Source of the DNA: an uncultured Chloroflexota bacterium | Lineage (GTDB): Bacteria; Chloroflexota; Limnocylindria; Limnocylindrales; CSP1-4 | NCBI GenBank assembly: GCA_903928275.1 | Contig: CAIYQJ010000326.1 | Coordinates: forward strand, 1 to 12,156 | Length of the DNA: 12,156 nt | Reading direction: 5' to 3' | Part shown: one piece after another, positions 1 through 7,426 of the stretch | How positions within the stretch are numbered: the first letter of the stretch is position 1 | How the letters are laid out: each line of letters starts with the position of its first letter | The notes under the pieces: model-generated | Told to the model about the DNA's origin: nothing | The model's database searches: none | Seen by the model: the letters and a program-made list of their open reading frames with translations, nothing else | Program-made: the position numbers and the translations under genes

Positions 1-1056
1 CCGTTCAACTTCCCGGTGATGGTCCCGATGTGGATCTACCCGCTCGCGCTGATGTGTGGCAACACGTTCGTCTGGAAGCCGTCCTCGCACACGCCCGGTG
101 CGACGCAGCTCCAGACCGAGCTCTGGCATGAGGCTGGGCTCCCGGACGGCGTCTTCAACGTCGTGTACGGCGGACGCGAGGCCGTCGCGGCGATCCTCGG
201 GCACCCGGACGTGGCCGCGATCCAGTTCGTGGGCTCGACGCCGGTCGGGCGGTACGTCCACGAGACCGGCACCCGGAACGGCAAGCGCGTGGGTGCGTAC
301 ACCGGCGCGAAGAACGCCATGATCGTCCTGCCCGACGCGGACATGGAGCTGACCGCGGACGCCGCGGTCGCAGCCGGCTACGGCTCGGCCGGCGAGCGCT
401 GCATGGCACAGACGCTCGTTCTCGCGGTCGGCGACGCCGGCGACCGGCTCCGCCCGCTCGTCGAGGAGCGCATCGCGAAGCTCAGGGTCGGCGACGGCAT
501 GGACGCCACCTCGGACATGGGCCCGCTCTACTCGGCGGAGCACCGTGCGAACGTCATCGAGTGGATCGACAAGGGCGTCGCGGAGGGAGCCGAGATCGTC
601 GCGGACGGCCGGCCGTTCCACAGCGCCGCGCAGCCCGACGGCTTCTACCTGGGGCCGACGCTCTTCGACGGCGTCACGCCGGGGATGGAGATCTACCGCG
701 AGGAGATCTTCGGCCCGGTCCTCGGCATGGTCAGGTGCACGACCTTCGACGAGGCGCTGCACCTCATCAACGAACACCAGTACGCCAACGGGACCGCGAT
801 CTTCACGAACAGCGGCGGGGCTGCCCGTCGCTTCGAGCTCGAGGTCGACGTGCCCATGATCGGCATCAACGTCGCGATCCCCGTGCCCGCCGGGTACCTC
901 TCCTTCGGCGGGACGCGCGGCTCGGCCTTCGCCGACCTCCAGATGCGGGGCGAGGACTCGATCCGCTTCTTCACCCGGCAGAAGGAGGTGACGGCCCGGT
1001 GGCCGGAGCCCGGCCGCGAGGGGCCGCTCAGCCTTGTCTTCCCCGGCAACTCGTGA
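1..1056 (+). CDS. CoA-acylating aldehyde dehydrogenase, methylmalonate-semialdehyde dehydrogenase type (5' truncated)
   Basis: The frame is open from base 1, so the gene starts outside the window; 351 codons are visible, and family members are near 490 residues, so about 140 N-terminal residues are missing. The fragment opens with PFNFPVMVP and CGNTFVWKPS, the cofactor-binding stretch typical of this family. The catalytic cysteine is in GERCMA, at fragment residue 134 (bases 400-402). The motif TGAKN replaces the ELGGK of hydrolytic aldehyde dehydrogenases. Lack of that general-base glutamate is characteristic of the CoA-dependent branch (MmsA/IolA), which turns methylmalonate or malonate semialdehyde into propionyl- or acetyl-CoA. 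EEIFGPVL and the terminal RFFTRQKEVTARW also fit. Family assignment is strong. The substrate is inferred: no other inositol or valine catabolic gene is visible, so a different semialdehyde is possible. It probably belongs with the downstream dehydrogenases, although a hairpin lies in the 94-base gap before the next gene. Confidence 0.92.
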   Translation, partial: PFNFPVMVPMWIYPLALMCGNTFVWKPSSHTPGATQLQTELWHEAGLPDGVFNVVYGGREAVAAILGHPDVAAIQFVGSTPVGRYVHETGTRNGKRVGAYTGAKNAMIVLPDADMELTADAAVAAGYGSAGERCMAQTLVLAVGDAGDRLRPLVEERIAKLRVGDGMDATSDMGPLYSAEHRANVIEWIDKGVAEGAEIVADGRPFHSAAQPDGFYLGPTLFDGVTPGMEIYREEIFGPVLGMVRCTTFDEALHLINEHQYANGTAIFTNSGGAARRFELEVDVPMIGINVAIPVPAGYLSFGGTRGSAFADLQMRGEDSIRFFTRQKEVTARWPEPGREGPLSLVFPGNS

Positions 1057-1089
1057 TCCGCCGGAGGCCGCATGATTCGACGACGTGGA

Positions 1090-1114
1090 GCCGGGCCCTC
1101 CCTCCGGGCCCGGC
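1090..1114 (+). terminator. GC-rich hairpin in the gap after the aldehyde dehydrogenase gene
   Basis: A perfect 9-bp stem (GCCGGGCCC at 1090-1098, GGGCCCGGC at 1106-1114) encloses a 7-base pyrimidine loop. It lies between the stop codon at 1056 and the GTG start at 1151. No T-tract follows, so it is not a standard intrinsic terminator. It could be a weak terminator, an mRNA-processing or stability element, or an attenuator. The structure is seen directly; the role is inferred. Confidence 0.4.
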
Positions 1115-1138
1115 CAGCGTCGTTCCCGCGCATGCAGC

Positions 1139-1144
1139 AAGGAG
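1139..1144 (+). promoter_or_regulatory. Shine-Dalgarno site that sets the SDR gene start
   Basis: AAGGAG ends 6 bases before the GTG at 1151. The same frame is open back to a GTG at 1085, but that start would translate through the hairpin and has no ribosome-binding site. The resulting protein begins just before the usual SDR beta-strand. Confidence 0.8.
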
Positions 1145-1150
1145 AACAGC

Positions 1151-1936
1151 GTGAGCTCAGTCGACGCCTTCGGGCTTGATGGCCGCGTGGCCTTCGTCTC
1201 GGGCGGGGGTGGGGCCATCGGCTCGGCCATCGCCGCGGCCCTCGGGTCCGCCGGCGCGCGCGTCGTCATCTCCGAGATCTCCGAGGAGCGCGGCGAGGAG
1301 GCGGCCGAGAAGGTGCGGGCCCTCGGCGTCGAGAGCTTCGCGGTGACCGTCGACGCGACGGTCGAGGCCCAGGCGGAGATGGCCGTCGCCAGGGCGGTCG
1401 AGACGTTCGGCCGGATCGACATCATGGTGAACGCGGTCGGCGGCGGCGCCGGCAAGGTGATCTTCGACGCCCAGGACTACCCGCGCGACGCGTGGGACTG
1501 GATCCTCGAGCTGAACCTGCGGAGCACGCTCGTGGCGACGCAGGCCGTGGTCCGGCAGATGATCACGGCGGGCCAGGGCGGCCGCATCGTCAACATCTCG
1601 TCCGTCCGTGCCCAGCTGGGGATCAACAGCGGCTACTCCGCGTACGTGGCCGCGAAGGGCGCCGTGAGCTCCCTGACCCGCCAGTGGGCCACCGAATGGG
1701 CGAAGTACGGGATCACCGTGAACGCGATCGCGCCGACATTCGTGGACACGCCGCAGGTCGCGATGCTCCTCGGCGACCCGGCCTTCAAGGCCGGCGTGGT
1801 GGGGCGGATCCCGCTCGGCCGGGTCGGTGAGACCGGCGACCTCGTGGGCGCCGTCATCTTCTTCGCATCCGGCGCGTCGTCGTTCGTCACCGGCCAGATC
1901 CTCGGGATCGACGGTGGCCTGACCGCCACGCAGTAG
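1151..1936 (+). CDS. SDR-family NAD(P)-dependent oxidoreductase
   Basis: A classical short-chain dehydrogenase/reductase of 261 residues, the usual length. The glycine-rich nucleotide loop is SGGGGAIG (residues 17-24). Glu42 after the second beta-strand stands where an acidic residue normally favours NAD(H) over NADP(H). The MVNAVGG stretch matches the family NAG motif. The catalytic set is Ser151, Tyr165 and Lys169 (YVAAK), with one extra residue between Ser and Tyr compared with many members. The C-terminal FVTGQILGIDGG is typical. Such enzymes oxidise or reduce a hydroxyl/keto group on sugars, polyols, hydroxy acids or acyl-CoAs in the cytosol. Sequence alone does not give the substrate. 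Its place between an acylating aldehyde dehydrogenase and a transketolase cluster suggests a sugar- or polyol-derived compound. The next gene begins 17 bases downstream, so co-transcription is likely. Confidence 0.93.
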   Translation: MSSVDAFGLDGRVAFVSGGGGAIGSAIAAALGSAGARVVISEISEERGEEAAEKVRALGVESFAVTVDATVEAQAEMAVARAVETFGRIDIMVNAVGGGAGKVIFDAQDYPRDAWDWILELNLRSTLVATQAVVRQMITAGQGGRIVNISSVRAQLGINSGYSAYVAAKGAVSSLTRQWATEWAKYGITVNAIAPTFVDTPQVAMLLGDPAFKAGVVGRIPLGRVGETGDLVGAVIFFASGASSFVTGQILGIDGGLTATQ

Positions 1937-1953
1937 GGGGAGGCACGACCGCG

Positions 1954-2844
1954 ATGGAGCAGGTGACGCCGAGCATCCGGACGGAGACCGGGATCCGCGG
2001 CTGCAACCCGAGCTACGTTGTCACGTCCGACGGCGTGGTCGTGATCGACACGCCGCAGCTGCCGACGAAGGCCGTGGCCATGCGTGCGGAGGCGGAATCG
2101 CACGGTCCGATCCGCTACCTCATCAACACCGAGCACCACGTCGACCACATCTTCGGCAACTACTACTTCAAGGGTGCCGGGACGGTCGTCAACCACCGGG
2201 GGCTCTACGACCGGTTCATGGTCGTGTACCCGGAGCTGGACCCGTTCGCCTACGCGTACGAGTCCATCCCCGGGCCGAGCGCCAGGGGCACCGACCTCGA
2301 CGATCCGGAGGGCGCCGCGCTCTGGCCCGACCGGGACGAGTACTACCGCGACCCGAACAAGGGCAAGATCGTCTTCACCGGGGACCTGTCCCTGACCGTC
2401 GGCGACCACACGTTCAACCTGCTCCACACGCCCGGCCACACGCCCGGCCAGGTCGCGGTCCACGTCCCCGAGGAGCGCGTCGTCTTCACGGGGGACACGA
2501 TCTTCTCGCAGTGCCAGACGTGGCTCATGACCTCGAACGTGGACGAGTGGATCGCGTCGCTCGACCGGATCCGCGCGCTCGACGTGGACCACGTCGTGCC
2601 CGGGCACGGGCCCGTGCAGACGCTGCAGTACGTCGAGGTCCAGCGCGCGATGCTCCTGGAGTGGAAGACCGCCGTGGCCGTCGCCGTGGGCAAGGGCTGG
2701 ACCCGCGAGGAGACGATCGCCCGCGTCAACTTCCGCGATCGCCTCCCGGTCGATATCGGGCAGGGCTACATGATGGAGTACATCCAGACCCTCAACGCGG
2801 GGTCGCTCTGGGACAAGCTGACCGCTGTCCCGTCGCGTGTCTGA
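1954..2844 (+). CDS. Metallo-beta-lactamase-fold hydrolase with substituted first metal ligand
   Basis: A 296-residue soluble protein with no signal peptide; GGGGAGG (1937-1943) precedes the ATG by 10 bases. Metal-ligand motifs of the superfamily are present in order: a motif-2 variant E60-H-H62-V-D64-H65, His162 in HTPGHTPG, the bridging Asp181 in FTGDT, and His218 in PGHGPV. The normal motif is H-x-H-x-D-H, so Glu60 replaces the first histidine ligand. Comparable Glu substitutions are known in some subclass B3 metallo-beta-lactamases and other branches, so activity is not excluded. The superfamily hydrolyses thioesters, lactones, phosphoesters, beta-lactams and other bonds. Lactone or thioester hydrolysis would suit the metabolic neighbourhood, but this is inference. 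Residues after 220 form a mostly helical tail, as in the SoxH/lactonase-like subgroup. The 17-base gap from the SDR gene suggests one transcript. Confidence 0.88.
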   Translation: MEQVTPSIRTETGIRGCNPSYVVTSDGVVVIDTPQLPTKAVAMRAEAESHGPIRYLINTEHHVDHIFGNYYFKGAGTVVNHRGLYDRFMVVYPELDPFAYAYESIPGPSARGTDLDDPEGAALWPDRDEYYRDPNKGKIVFTGDLSLTVGDHTFNLLHTPGHTPGQVAVHVPEERVVFTGDTIFSQCQTWLMTSNVDEWIASLDRIRALDVDHVVPGHGPVQTLQYVEVQRAMLLEWKTAVAVAVGKGWTREETIARVNFRDRLPVDIGQGYMMEYIQTLNAGSLWDKLTAVPSRV

Positions 2845-2898
2845 CGGAGGCGTCGCCAGCGCCCCGGCGCCGGCCATGGAGAAGGGACACCGGGCACC

Positions 2899-5040
2899 GT
2901 GAGCTACGTGTACGACTTCGACCATCCGCACGGCCTGCCGCCGCCGGAGCTCAGGCGGCTCGTCGGCGGGAAGGCGGCCAACATCGCCGTCATGGCCACG
3001 GAGCTCGGCCTGCCGGTCCCGCCCGCGTTCATCGTCACGACGACCGTGTGCAAGCGATACCTGGCCTCGGGATGGCCGGACGGGCTCGACGACGAGATGC
3101 GCTCCCACATGGCGCGCATGGAGTCCCTGGTCGGGCGGCGGTTCGGCGACCCGGCTGACCCCCTGCTCGTGAGCGTGCGGTCCGGGGCCCCGATCTCGAT
3201 GCCCGGGATGATGGACACGATCCTGAACCTCGGGCTGACCGACACCACGGAGGTCGGGCTGGCCGAGACGACCGGGGACGTCGACTTCGCCGGCGACTGT
3301 CACCGTCGATTCCTGGCGATGTACCACGACGTCGTCGGCGTCGCCGCCCCGGACGATCCGTGGCAGCAGCTCCGCGGCGCGGTCGAGGCGGTCTTCCGGT
3401 CGTGGAACAGCGAGCGCGCGAAGGCCTACCGGGCGCACGAGGGCATCCCCGACGACCTGGGCACCGCCGTCACGGTCCAGGCGATGGTGTTCGGCAACCG
3501 TTGCCAGCGGTCGGGGACCGGGGTCCTCTTCACCCGGAATCCGGCCACGGGTGAGCCGGCGCTGTACGGCGACGTCCTGTTCCAGGCCCAGGGCGAGGAC
3601 GTCGTGGCGGGCACCCATGCGACCATGCCGATCTCGGCGCTCGACGAGCGGCTGCCGGAGGTGGGTGCCGAGCTCCGAGGCTACGCGGCGGCGCTCGAGC
3701 GACACTACGCGGACCTCTGCGACATCGAGTTCACGATCGAGCGCGGCAAGCTGTGGATGCTCCAGGTCCGCGTCGGGAAGCGGAGCCCGCAGGCGGCGCT
3801 CCGCATCGCGCTCGACATGGCGAACGACCCGGACTTCCCGCTCACGCGGGACGAGGCCGTGCGTCGCGTGGCCGGGATCCTGGCCGATCCGCCGACGACC
3901 GCCACCGAGGATCCGGGCCACGACGCGCCGCTGGCGGTGGGCCTGCCGGCCTCGCCCGGGATCGCCTCCGGGGAGATCGCCCTGACGCCCGAGGCGGCCG
4001 CCGAGGCCGGCGAGGCGGGGCGGTCCGTCATCCTCGTCCGCTCGGAGACGTCCCCGGACGACGTCCACGGCATGGCGAAGTCCGCGGGGATCCTCACCTC
4101 GAGCGGCGGTCTCGCGAGCCACGCGGCCGTCGTGGCCCGCGGCTGGGGGATCCCGGCGGTCGTGGGCGCCGCGGGCGTGAAGGTCGCCGCCGGGGACGTC
4201 GCGATCGGAGGCCGGACCTTCGCCGCGGGGGGCGTCATCACCATCGACGGCACGACCGGCGAGGTCTTCGCCGGCGCCGTCGGCGGGACCCGGGTCGTGG
4301 TTCCCGAGGCCGCGACCCTGCTCGCATGGGCGCGCGAGCTCGGGATCCCGATCGGAGAAGGTGACGCCGCGGCCGAGGTCCCGGCGGACTCCGTCGCTCC
4401 GGGCGCGGTCGCCGCGCCGGTGGCCACCGCCGAGGACGCCATCCGCGTTCTCGCGATCAAGGGCTTCGCCGGCCCCGACGCGCTGGCCGTCGGCCTGCGG
4501 ACGGGCCAGGACGAGGCGGCCGCGCTGCTCGACCGACTCGTGTCGGACGGGCTCGCCGAGATCGCCGTCGGGTCGTTCCGGTTGACCGCGGACGGCCGGG
4601 CCGTCGGAAGCGAGCTCATCGCCGAGGACGGCGCGCGATGGGGCACGGCGCGGGCGCTCGCCGCCCTGGACGCCTTCATCGTCCTCGACGGCCGCATGAA
4701 GGAGACCGTCACGGCGTGGCAGACGCGCGAGGCGAAGGGAGCCATGACGTTCAACGACCACTCCGACGCCGCCTACGACGCGACCGTCCTCGCGAGCCTG
4801 GCCGCGCTCCACGCCGACGCCGACGCATGGCTGGCGCCGCTCGTCGGCGACCTGCCCAGGCTCGACGGCTACCGGCAGCGCCTCGACCAGGCGGCCGCGC
4901 AGGCCACCGGGGGCGACGGCCGCTACGTCGCTTCGCCGCGCGTCGACAGCTACCACAGCGTCTGGTTCGAGCTCCACGAGGACCTGATCCGCCTGACGGG
5001 CCGGACCCGGGCCGAGGAGGTCGCGTCCGGCCGAGCCTGA
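2899..5040 (+). CDS. Pyruvate, phosphate dikinase-like protein lacking the PEP/pyruvate barrel (ATP-grasp, phosphohistidine domain, winged helix, unknown tail)
   Basis: A 713-residue protein, GTG start, with an AGAAGGGA site about 11 bases upstream. The first 300 or so residues match the ATP-grasp part of pyruvate, phosphate dikinase: GGKAAN with Lys25, VRSGAPISMPGMMDT near residue 93, GTGVLFTRNPATGEP near 213, and LQVRVGKR with Gln289 and Arg291. Residues 345-460 are the swivelling phosphohistidine domain, with catalytic His408 in GGLASHAAVVARGWG. In a normal dikinase of about 870 residues a TIM-barrel follows, where pyruvate/PEP binds; it is absent here. Instead residues 512-566 resemble a winged-helix domain, ending in FRLTADGRA. 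Residues 580-708 are a helical region I cannot assign, with conserved-looking NDHSDAAYD and SYHSVWFELHEDLI. ATP-driven phosphorylation of His408 looks possible; the final phosphate acceptor is unknown. Shortened PpdK homologues occur in mycobacteria. No frameshift is apparent. Confidence 0.85.
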   Translation: MSYVYDFDHPHGLPPPELRRLVGGKAANIAVMATELGLPVPPAFIVTTTVCKRYLASGWPDGLDDEMRSHMARMESLVGRRFGDPADPLLVSVRSGAPISMPGMMDTILNLGLTDTTEVGLAETTGDVDFAGDCHRRFLAMYHDVVGVAAPDDPWQQLRGAVEAVFRSWNSERAKAYRAHEGIPDDLGTAVTVQAMVFGNRCQRSGTGVLFTRNPATGEPALYGDVLFQAQGEDVVAGTHATMPISALDERLPEVGAELRGYAAALERHYADLCDIEFTIERGKLWMLQVRVGKRSPQAALRIALDMANDPDFPLTRDEAVRRVAGILADPPTTATEDPGHDAPLAVGLPASPGIASGEIALTPEAAAEAGEAGRSVILVRSETSPDDVHGMAKSAGILTSSGGLASHAAVVARGWGIPAVVGAAGVKVAAGDVAIGGRTFAAGGVITIDGTTGEVFAGAVGGTRVVVPEAATLLAWARELGIPIGEGDAAAEVPADSVAPGAVAAPVATAEDAIRVLAIKGFAGPDALAVGLRTGQDEAAALLDRLVSDGLAEIAVGSFRLTADGRAVGSELIAEDGARWGTARALAALDAFIVLDGRMKETVTAWQTREAKGAMTFNDHSDAAYDATVLASLAALHADADAWLAPLVGDLPRLDGYRQRLDQAAAQATGGDGRYVASPRVDSYHSVWFELHEDLIRLTGRTRAEEVASGRA

Positions 5041-5047
5041 GATCCGT

Positions 5048-5068
5048 CCGGGCCGCCGCGGAGCCCGG
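5048..5068 (+). other. Small inverted repeat after the dikinase-like gene
   Basis: CCGGGC (5048-5053) and GCCCGG (5063-5068) can form a 6-bp stem with a 9-base loop just after the stop at 5040. In DNA this GC-rich such short stems are common by chance. It may help stabilise or end the upstream message. Confidence 0.25.
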
Positions 5069-5087
5069 CCGTTCGGCACGGCACCGG

Positions 5088-5105
5088 CGCTGCGCTCGCG
5101 CAGCG
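5088..5105 (+). terminator. Hairpin between the dikinase-like gene and the cupin gene
   Basis: CGCTGCG (5088-5094) pairs perfectly with CGCAGCG (5099-5105) around a CTCG loop. It is the stronger of two hairpins in the 113-base gap at 5041-5153. No T-run follows, so complete termination is doubtful. It could separate the left gene group from the cupin-transketolase group, or act as an mRNA-processing element. Confidence 0.3.
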
Positions 5106-5153
5106 GGCACCGCACGGGTCCGTCGTCATCCATGGAGAGTTCGAGGAGCGCCG

Positions 5154-5522
5154 ATGTTCACACGAGTCGACCGGGCCGGGTCCGGGATCATGGAGCTTCC
5201 GGGCCGCACGTGGCACTCGTACCTCGGTCCGCAGAACGCGCCGACACGCCTGTCGTCGATGGGCATCTCGATCTTCCCTCCCGGGTCCCGGCCGGCCGGC
5301 CACGTCCACGCGGCCGAGGAGGAGACCGTGTACTGCATCTCCGGCCGCGGCCGGCTCGTGAGCCCAGAGGGAAGCGCCGAGCTCGAACCGGGCGTCGCCG
5401 TCTTCATCCCGTCCGGGCTGTTCCATGCGACCGAGTGCGATGGCCCCGAGCCGCTCGAGCTCCTGTGCTCCTTCTCGCCGCCCGTCGCGCCCGGCTCCTA
5501 TGAGCGCCCCCAGGAGGCCTGA
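5154..5522 (+). CDS. Single-domain cupin protein
   Basis: A 122-residue protein; GAGGAG (5143-5148) lies 5 bases before the ATG. It has both cupin motifs. Motif 1 starts at Gly44, with His50, His52 and a glutamate at 56 or 57, then ends in YCISGRG. Motif 2 is GVAVFIPSGLFH, with Pro86, Gly88 and His91. The three histidines and the glutamate are the usual divalent-metal ligands, so a metal-binding beta-barrel is expected. Small cupins of this type may be isomerases, epimerases, dioxygenases or ligand-binding regulators. None of these can be chosen from sequence. It sits directly upstream of the transketolase genes: the SD of the first subunit lies inside its last codons and only one base separates stop and start. 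The two are therefore probably co-translated, and a sugar-related role is the most economical guess. Confidence 0.88.
   Translation: MFTRVDRAGSGIMELPGRTWHSYLGPQNAPTRLSSMGISIFPPGSRPAGHVHAAEEETVYCISGRGRLVSPEGSAELEPGVAVFIPSGLFHATECDGPEPLELLCSFSPPVAPGSYERPQEA
5512..5517 (+). promoter_or_regulatory. Shine-Dalgarno site for the transketolase N-terminal subunit
   Basis: AGGAGG ends 6 bases before the ATG at 5524, within the 3' end of the cupin gene. It supports this start over an in-frame ATG at 5425 that would overlap the cupin gene by about 100 bases. Confidence 0.8.
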
Positions 5523-5523
5523 C

Positions 5524-6420
5524 ATGGACGGATCCCCGGCCGCGCCGGACGTCGGCGCCATCACCGCCCTCGAGGAGGTCGCCCGCCGCATCCGCGTGGA
5601 GATCGTCCGGACGATCACCGCCGTCCGTGTCGGTCACCTCGGTGGCTCGCTGTCCGAGGCGGATCTCCTCGCCGCCCTGTACTTCCGGGTCATGCGGATC
5701 CGGCCCACGGAGCCGGACTGGCCCGATCGCGACCGGTTCGTCCTCTCCAAGGGCCACGCGTCGGTCGGCCTCTACGCGACGCTCGCCCTGCGGGGCTACT
5801 TCCCCGTCGCAGAGCTCCTGACGTTCGACCAGGCGGGCACCCGTCTCCAGGGCCACCCGGACATGAACCGTCTGCCGGGGCTCGACATGTCGACCGGGTC
5901 GCTCGGGCTGGGCATCTCGGCGGCCGTGGGCATGGCTCTCGCCGCGCGGCTGGGCGGCCGCGGGAGCCGGACGTTCGTGCTGCTCGGGGACGGAGAGTGC
6001 CAGGAGGGTTCCGTGTGGGAGGCGGCGTTCGTCGCGGCCCGCTACGGGCTCGACCGTCTCGTGGCGATCGTCGACCAGAACGGGCTCCAGCAGTACGGCT
6101 GGGAGGGTGATTCTCCCGACCACCGCCTGCCTCCGGCGAAGCCCGGCGAGCTCGTCCGGAAGTGGGCGGCGTTCGGTTGGCGGGTCCTCGAGGTCGACGG
6201 CCACGACATGCCGAGGATCGTCCGCGCCCTCGAGTCGGCAACGGCCGACGGAGACGGCCGCCCGGTCGCGATCATCGCGAACACGGTCAAGGGCCGCGGT
6301 CTGTCGTTCGCCGAGGGCGAGTACCTCTGGCACGTGAAGATCCCGACGGCGGAGGAGTACGCGACCGCGCTCGTCGAGCTCGGCGAGCCCGCCACCAGCG
6401 ACGGGGAGCCTGCCCGATGA
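5524..6420 (+). CDS. Transketolase, N-terminal (thiamine diphosphate-binding) subunit
   Basis: A 298-residue protein covering only the first domain of transketolase; single-chain enzymes are about 650 residues, so this is the split, two-subunit form. His38 in VGHLGGS and His78 in SKGHAS match active-site histidines of transketolase. The thiamine diphosphate motif starts with GDG (155-157) in GDGECQEG and ends at Asn186 in DQNG. With the downstream subunit it should form the cytosolic enzyme that moves a two-carbon ketol unit between a ketose phosphate and an aldose. Split transketolases are often found in catabolic clusters for pentoses, branched sugars, polyols or sulfosugars rather than as the housekeeping pentose-phosphate enzyme. 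The cupin, SDR and alcohol dehydrogenase neighbours fit that reading, though this is inference. Its stop codon overlaps the start of the C-terminal subunit. Confidence 0.94.
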   Translation: MDGSPAAPDVGAITALEEVARRIRVEIVRTITAVRVGHLGGSLSEADLLAALYFRVMRIRPTEPDWPDRDRFVLSKGHASVGLYATLALRGYFPVAELLTFDQAGTRLQGHPDMNRLPGLDMSTGSLGLGISAAVGMALAARLGGRGSRTFVLLGDGECQEGSVWEAAFVAARYGLDRLVAIVDQNGLQQYGWEGDSPDHRLPPAKPGELVRKWAAFGWRVLEVDGHDMPRIVRALESATADGDGRPVAIIANTVKGRGLSFAEGEYLWHVKIPTAEEYATALVELGEPATSDGEPAR

Positions 6421-7370
6421 CGCTCCCCATGGGTCGCGCGATGCGCGAGGTCTTCGGCGAGACCGTGTCGGCGCTGGCCGACGACGATCAGCGCATCGTC
6501 ATGCTCGACGGCGACCTCGGCACATCGACGAGGGCGGAGATCTTCGCGCGCGCCCACCCGGAGCGCTTCCTCGAGATGGGCATCGCCGAGCAGAACATGC
6601 TCGGCGTCGCGGCCGGCCTCGCGAGCGCGGGGATGATCCCCTTCGTGAGCACGTTCGTCGCGTTCGCGGTCGTGCGGCCTCTCGACCAGATCCGCGTGCT
6701 GATCGCCCAGCCGCGCATGAACGTCAAGATCATCGGCTCCTACGCGGGCCTGTTCGTGGGAGCGGCGGGCAAGTCGCACCAGGTCGTGGACGACGTCGCG
6801 ATCATGCGGGCGATGCCCGGGATGGTCACGGTGTCGCCGGCGGACGACGTCGAGACGGAGCAGGTCCTCCGGTGGGCCGCGGCGTACGACGGCCCGGTCT
6901 ATGTCCGCCTCGTCCGCGACGCGACCCAGCGCCTCTTCGACGGCGGGTACGCATTCGAGGCGGGCAAGGCCGTGATCGTCCGCGCGGGCGCCGACGTGAC
7001 GTTGATCAGCACGGGCGCCCAGACGCCCCGGGTCGTGGACGCGGCCGATCTGCTCGCCGGACGGGGTGTCGACGCACACGTGCTCCACGTCCCCACGCTC
7101 AAGCCGCTCGACGTGCCGGCCGTCGTCGCGGCCGCCGAGCGGACCGACTTCGTCGTGACGGTCGAGGAGCACACGGTGATCGGCGGGCTCGGCGGAGCGG
7201 TGGCGGAGACGCTGGGCGACCAGCGACCCACGATCGTCAAGCGGCTCGGCATCGCGGACACGTTCGGGCAGTCCGCCTCGAACGCCGACCTGCTCGATCT
7301 GTATGGCCTCTCGCCCGAGCGCGTGGCGGAGCAGGTCATCGCGCTCCTGGCGGATGCAGGGCGACGGTGA
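6417..7370 (+). CDS. Transketolase, C-terminal (pyrimidine-binding) subunit
   Basis: A 317-residue partner of the upstream subunit. It starts at an ATG that overlaps the previous stop (ATGA, 6417-6420); GGGGAG (6403-6408) is 8 bases upstream. This arrangement implies translational coupling and equal amounts of the two chains. The pyrimidine-binding domain carries Glu58 in MGIAEQNM, the glutamate that activates the thiamine ring. SHQVVDDVAIMRAMPGM, a transketolase-type sequence, follows, and the C-terminal transketolase domain begins around residue 185. The same fold pair occurs in 1-deoxyxylulose-5-phosphate synthase and in pyruvate dehydrogenase E1. The short split chains and the KGHAS and GIAEQNM signatures of the two subunits favour transketolase. 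The donor and acceptor sugars cannot be assigned. Confidence 0.94.
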   Translation: MTLPMGRAMREVFGETVSALADDDQRIVMLDGDLGTSTRAEIFARAHPERFLEMGIAEQNMLGVAAGLASAGMIPFVSTFVAFAVVRPLDQIRVLIAQPRMNVKIIGSYAGLFVGAAGKSHQVVDDVAIMRAMPGMVTVSPADDVETEQVLRWAAAYDGPVYVRLVRDATQRLFDGGYAFEAGKAVIVRAGADVTLISTGAQTPRVVDAADLLAGRGVDAHVLHVPTLKPLDVPAVVAAAERTDFVVTVEEHTVIGGLGGAVAETLGDQRPTIVKRLGIADTFGQSASNADLLDLYGLSPERVAEQVIALLADAGRR

Positions 7371-7416
7371 CGCATCAACGCGCCGCGCCGGCGGGGCCGG
7401 TCGGCGGCATCATCCC

Positions 7417-7421
7417 GGAGG
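7417..7421 (+). promoter_or_regulatory. Shine-Dalgarno site that sets the alcohol dehydrogenase start
   Basis: GGAGG ends 5 bases before a GTG at 7427. Other in-frame starts are a GTG at 7367 overlapping the transketolase stop and an ATG at 7478 close to where most homologues begin. Neither has a comparable ribosome-binding site. Confidence 0.65.
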
Positions 7422-7426
7422 TCCCC

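Noticed and set aside
1633..5133. Very long reverse-strand open frame of 1166 codons, antisense to the SDR, hydrolase and dikinase-like genes
   Set aside because: Its translation is Arg/Asp/Gly/Val-rich with no family motifs, and it mirrors three well-supported forward genes. In DNA with mostly G or C at third codon positions, one antisense frame is often free of stops.
5425..5523. Upstream extension of the transketolase N-subunit overlapping the cupin gene
   Set aside because: The extension is Ser/Arg/Pro-rich, lacks homology, and a good AGGAGG site marks the ATG at 5524.
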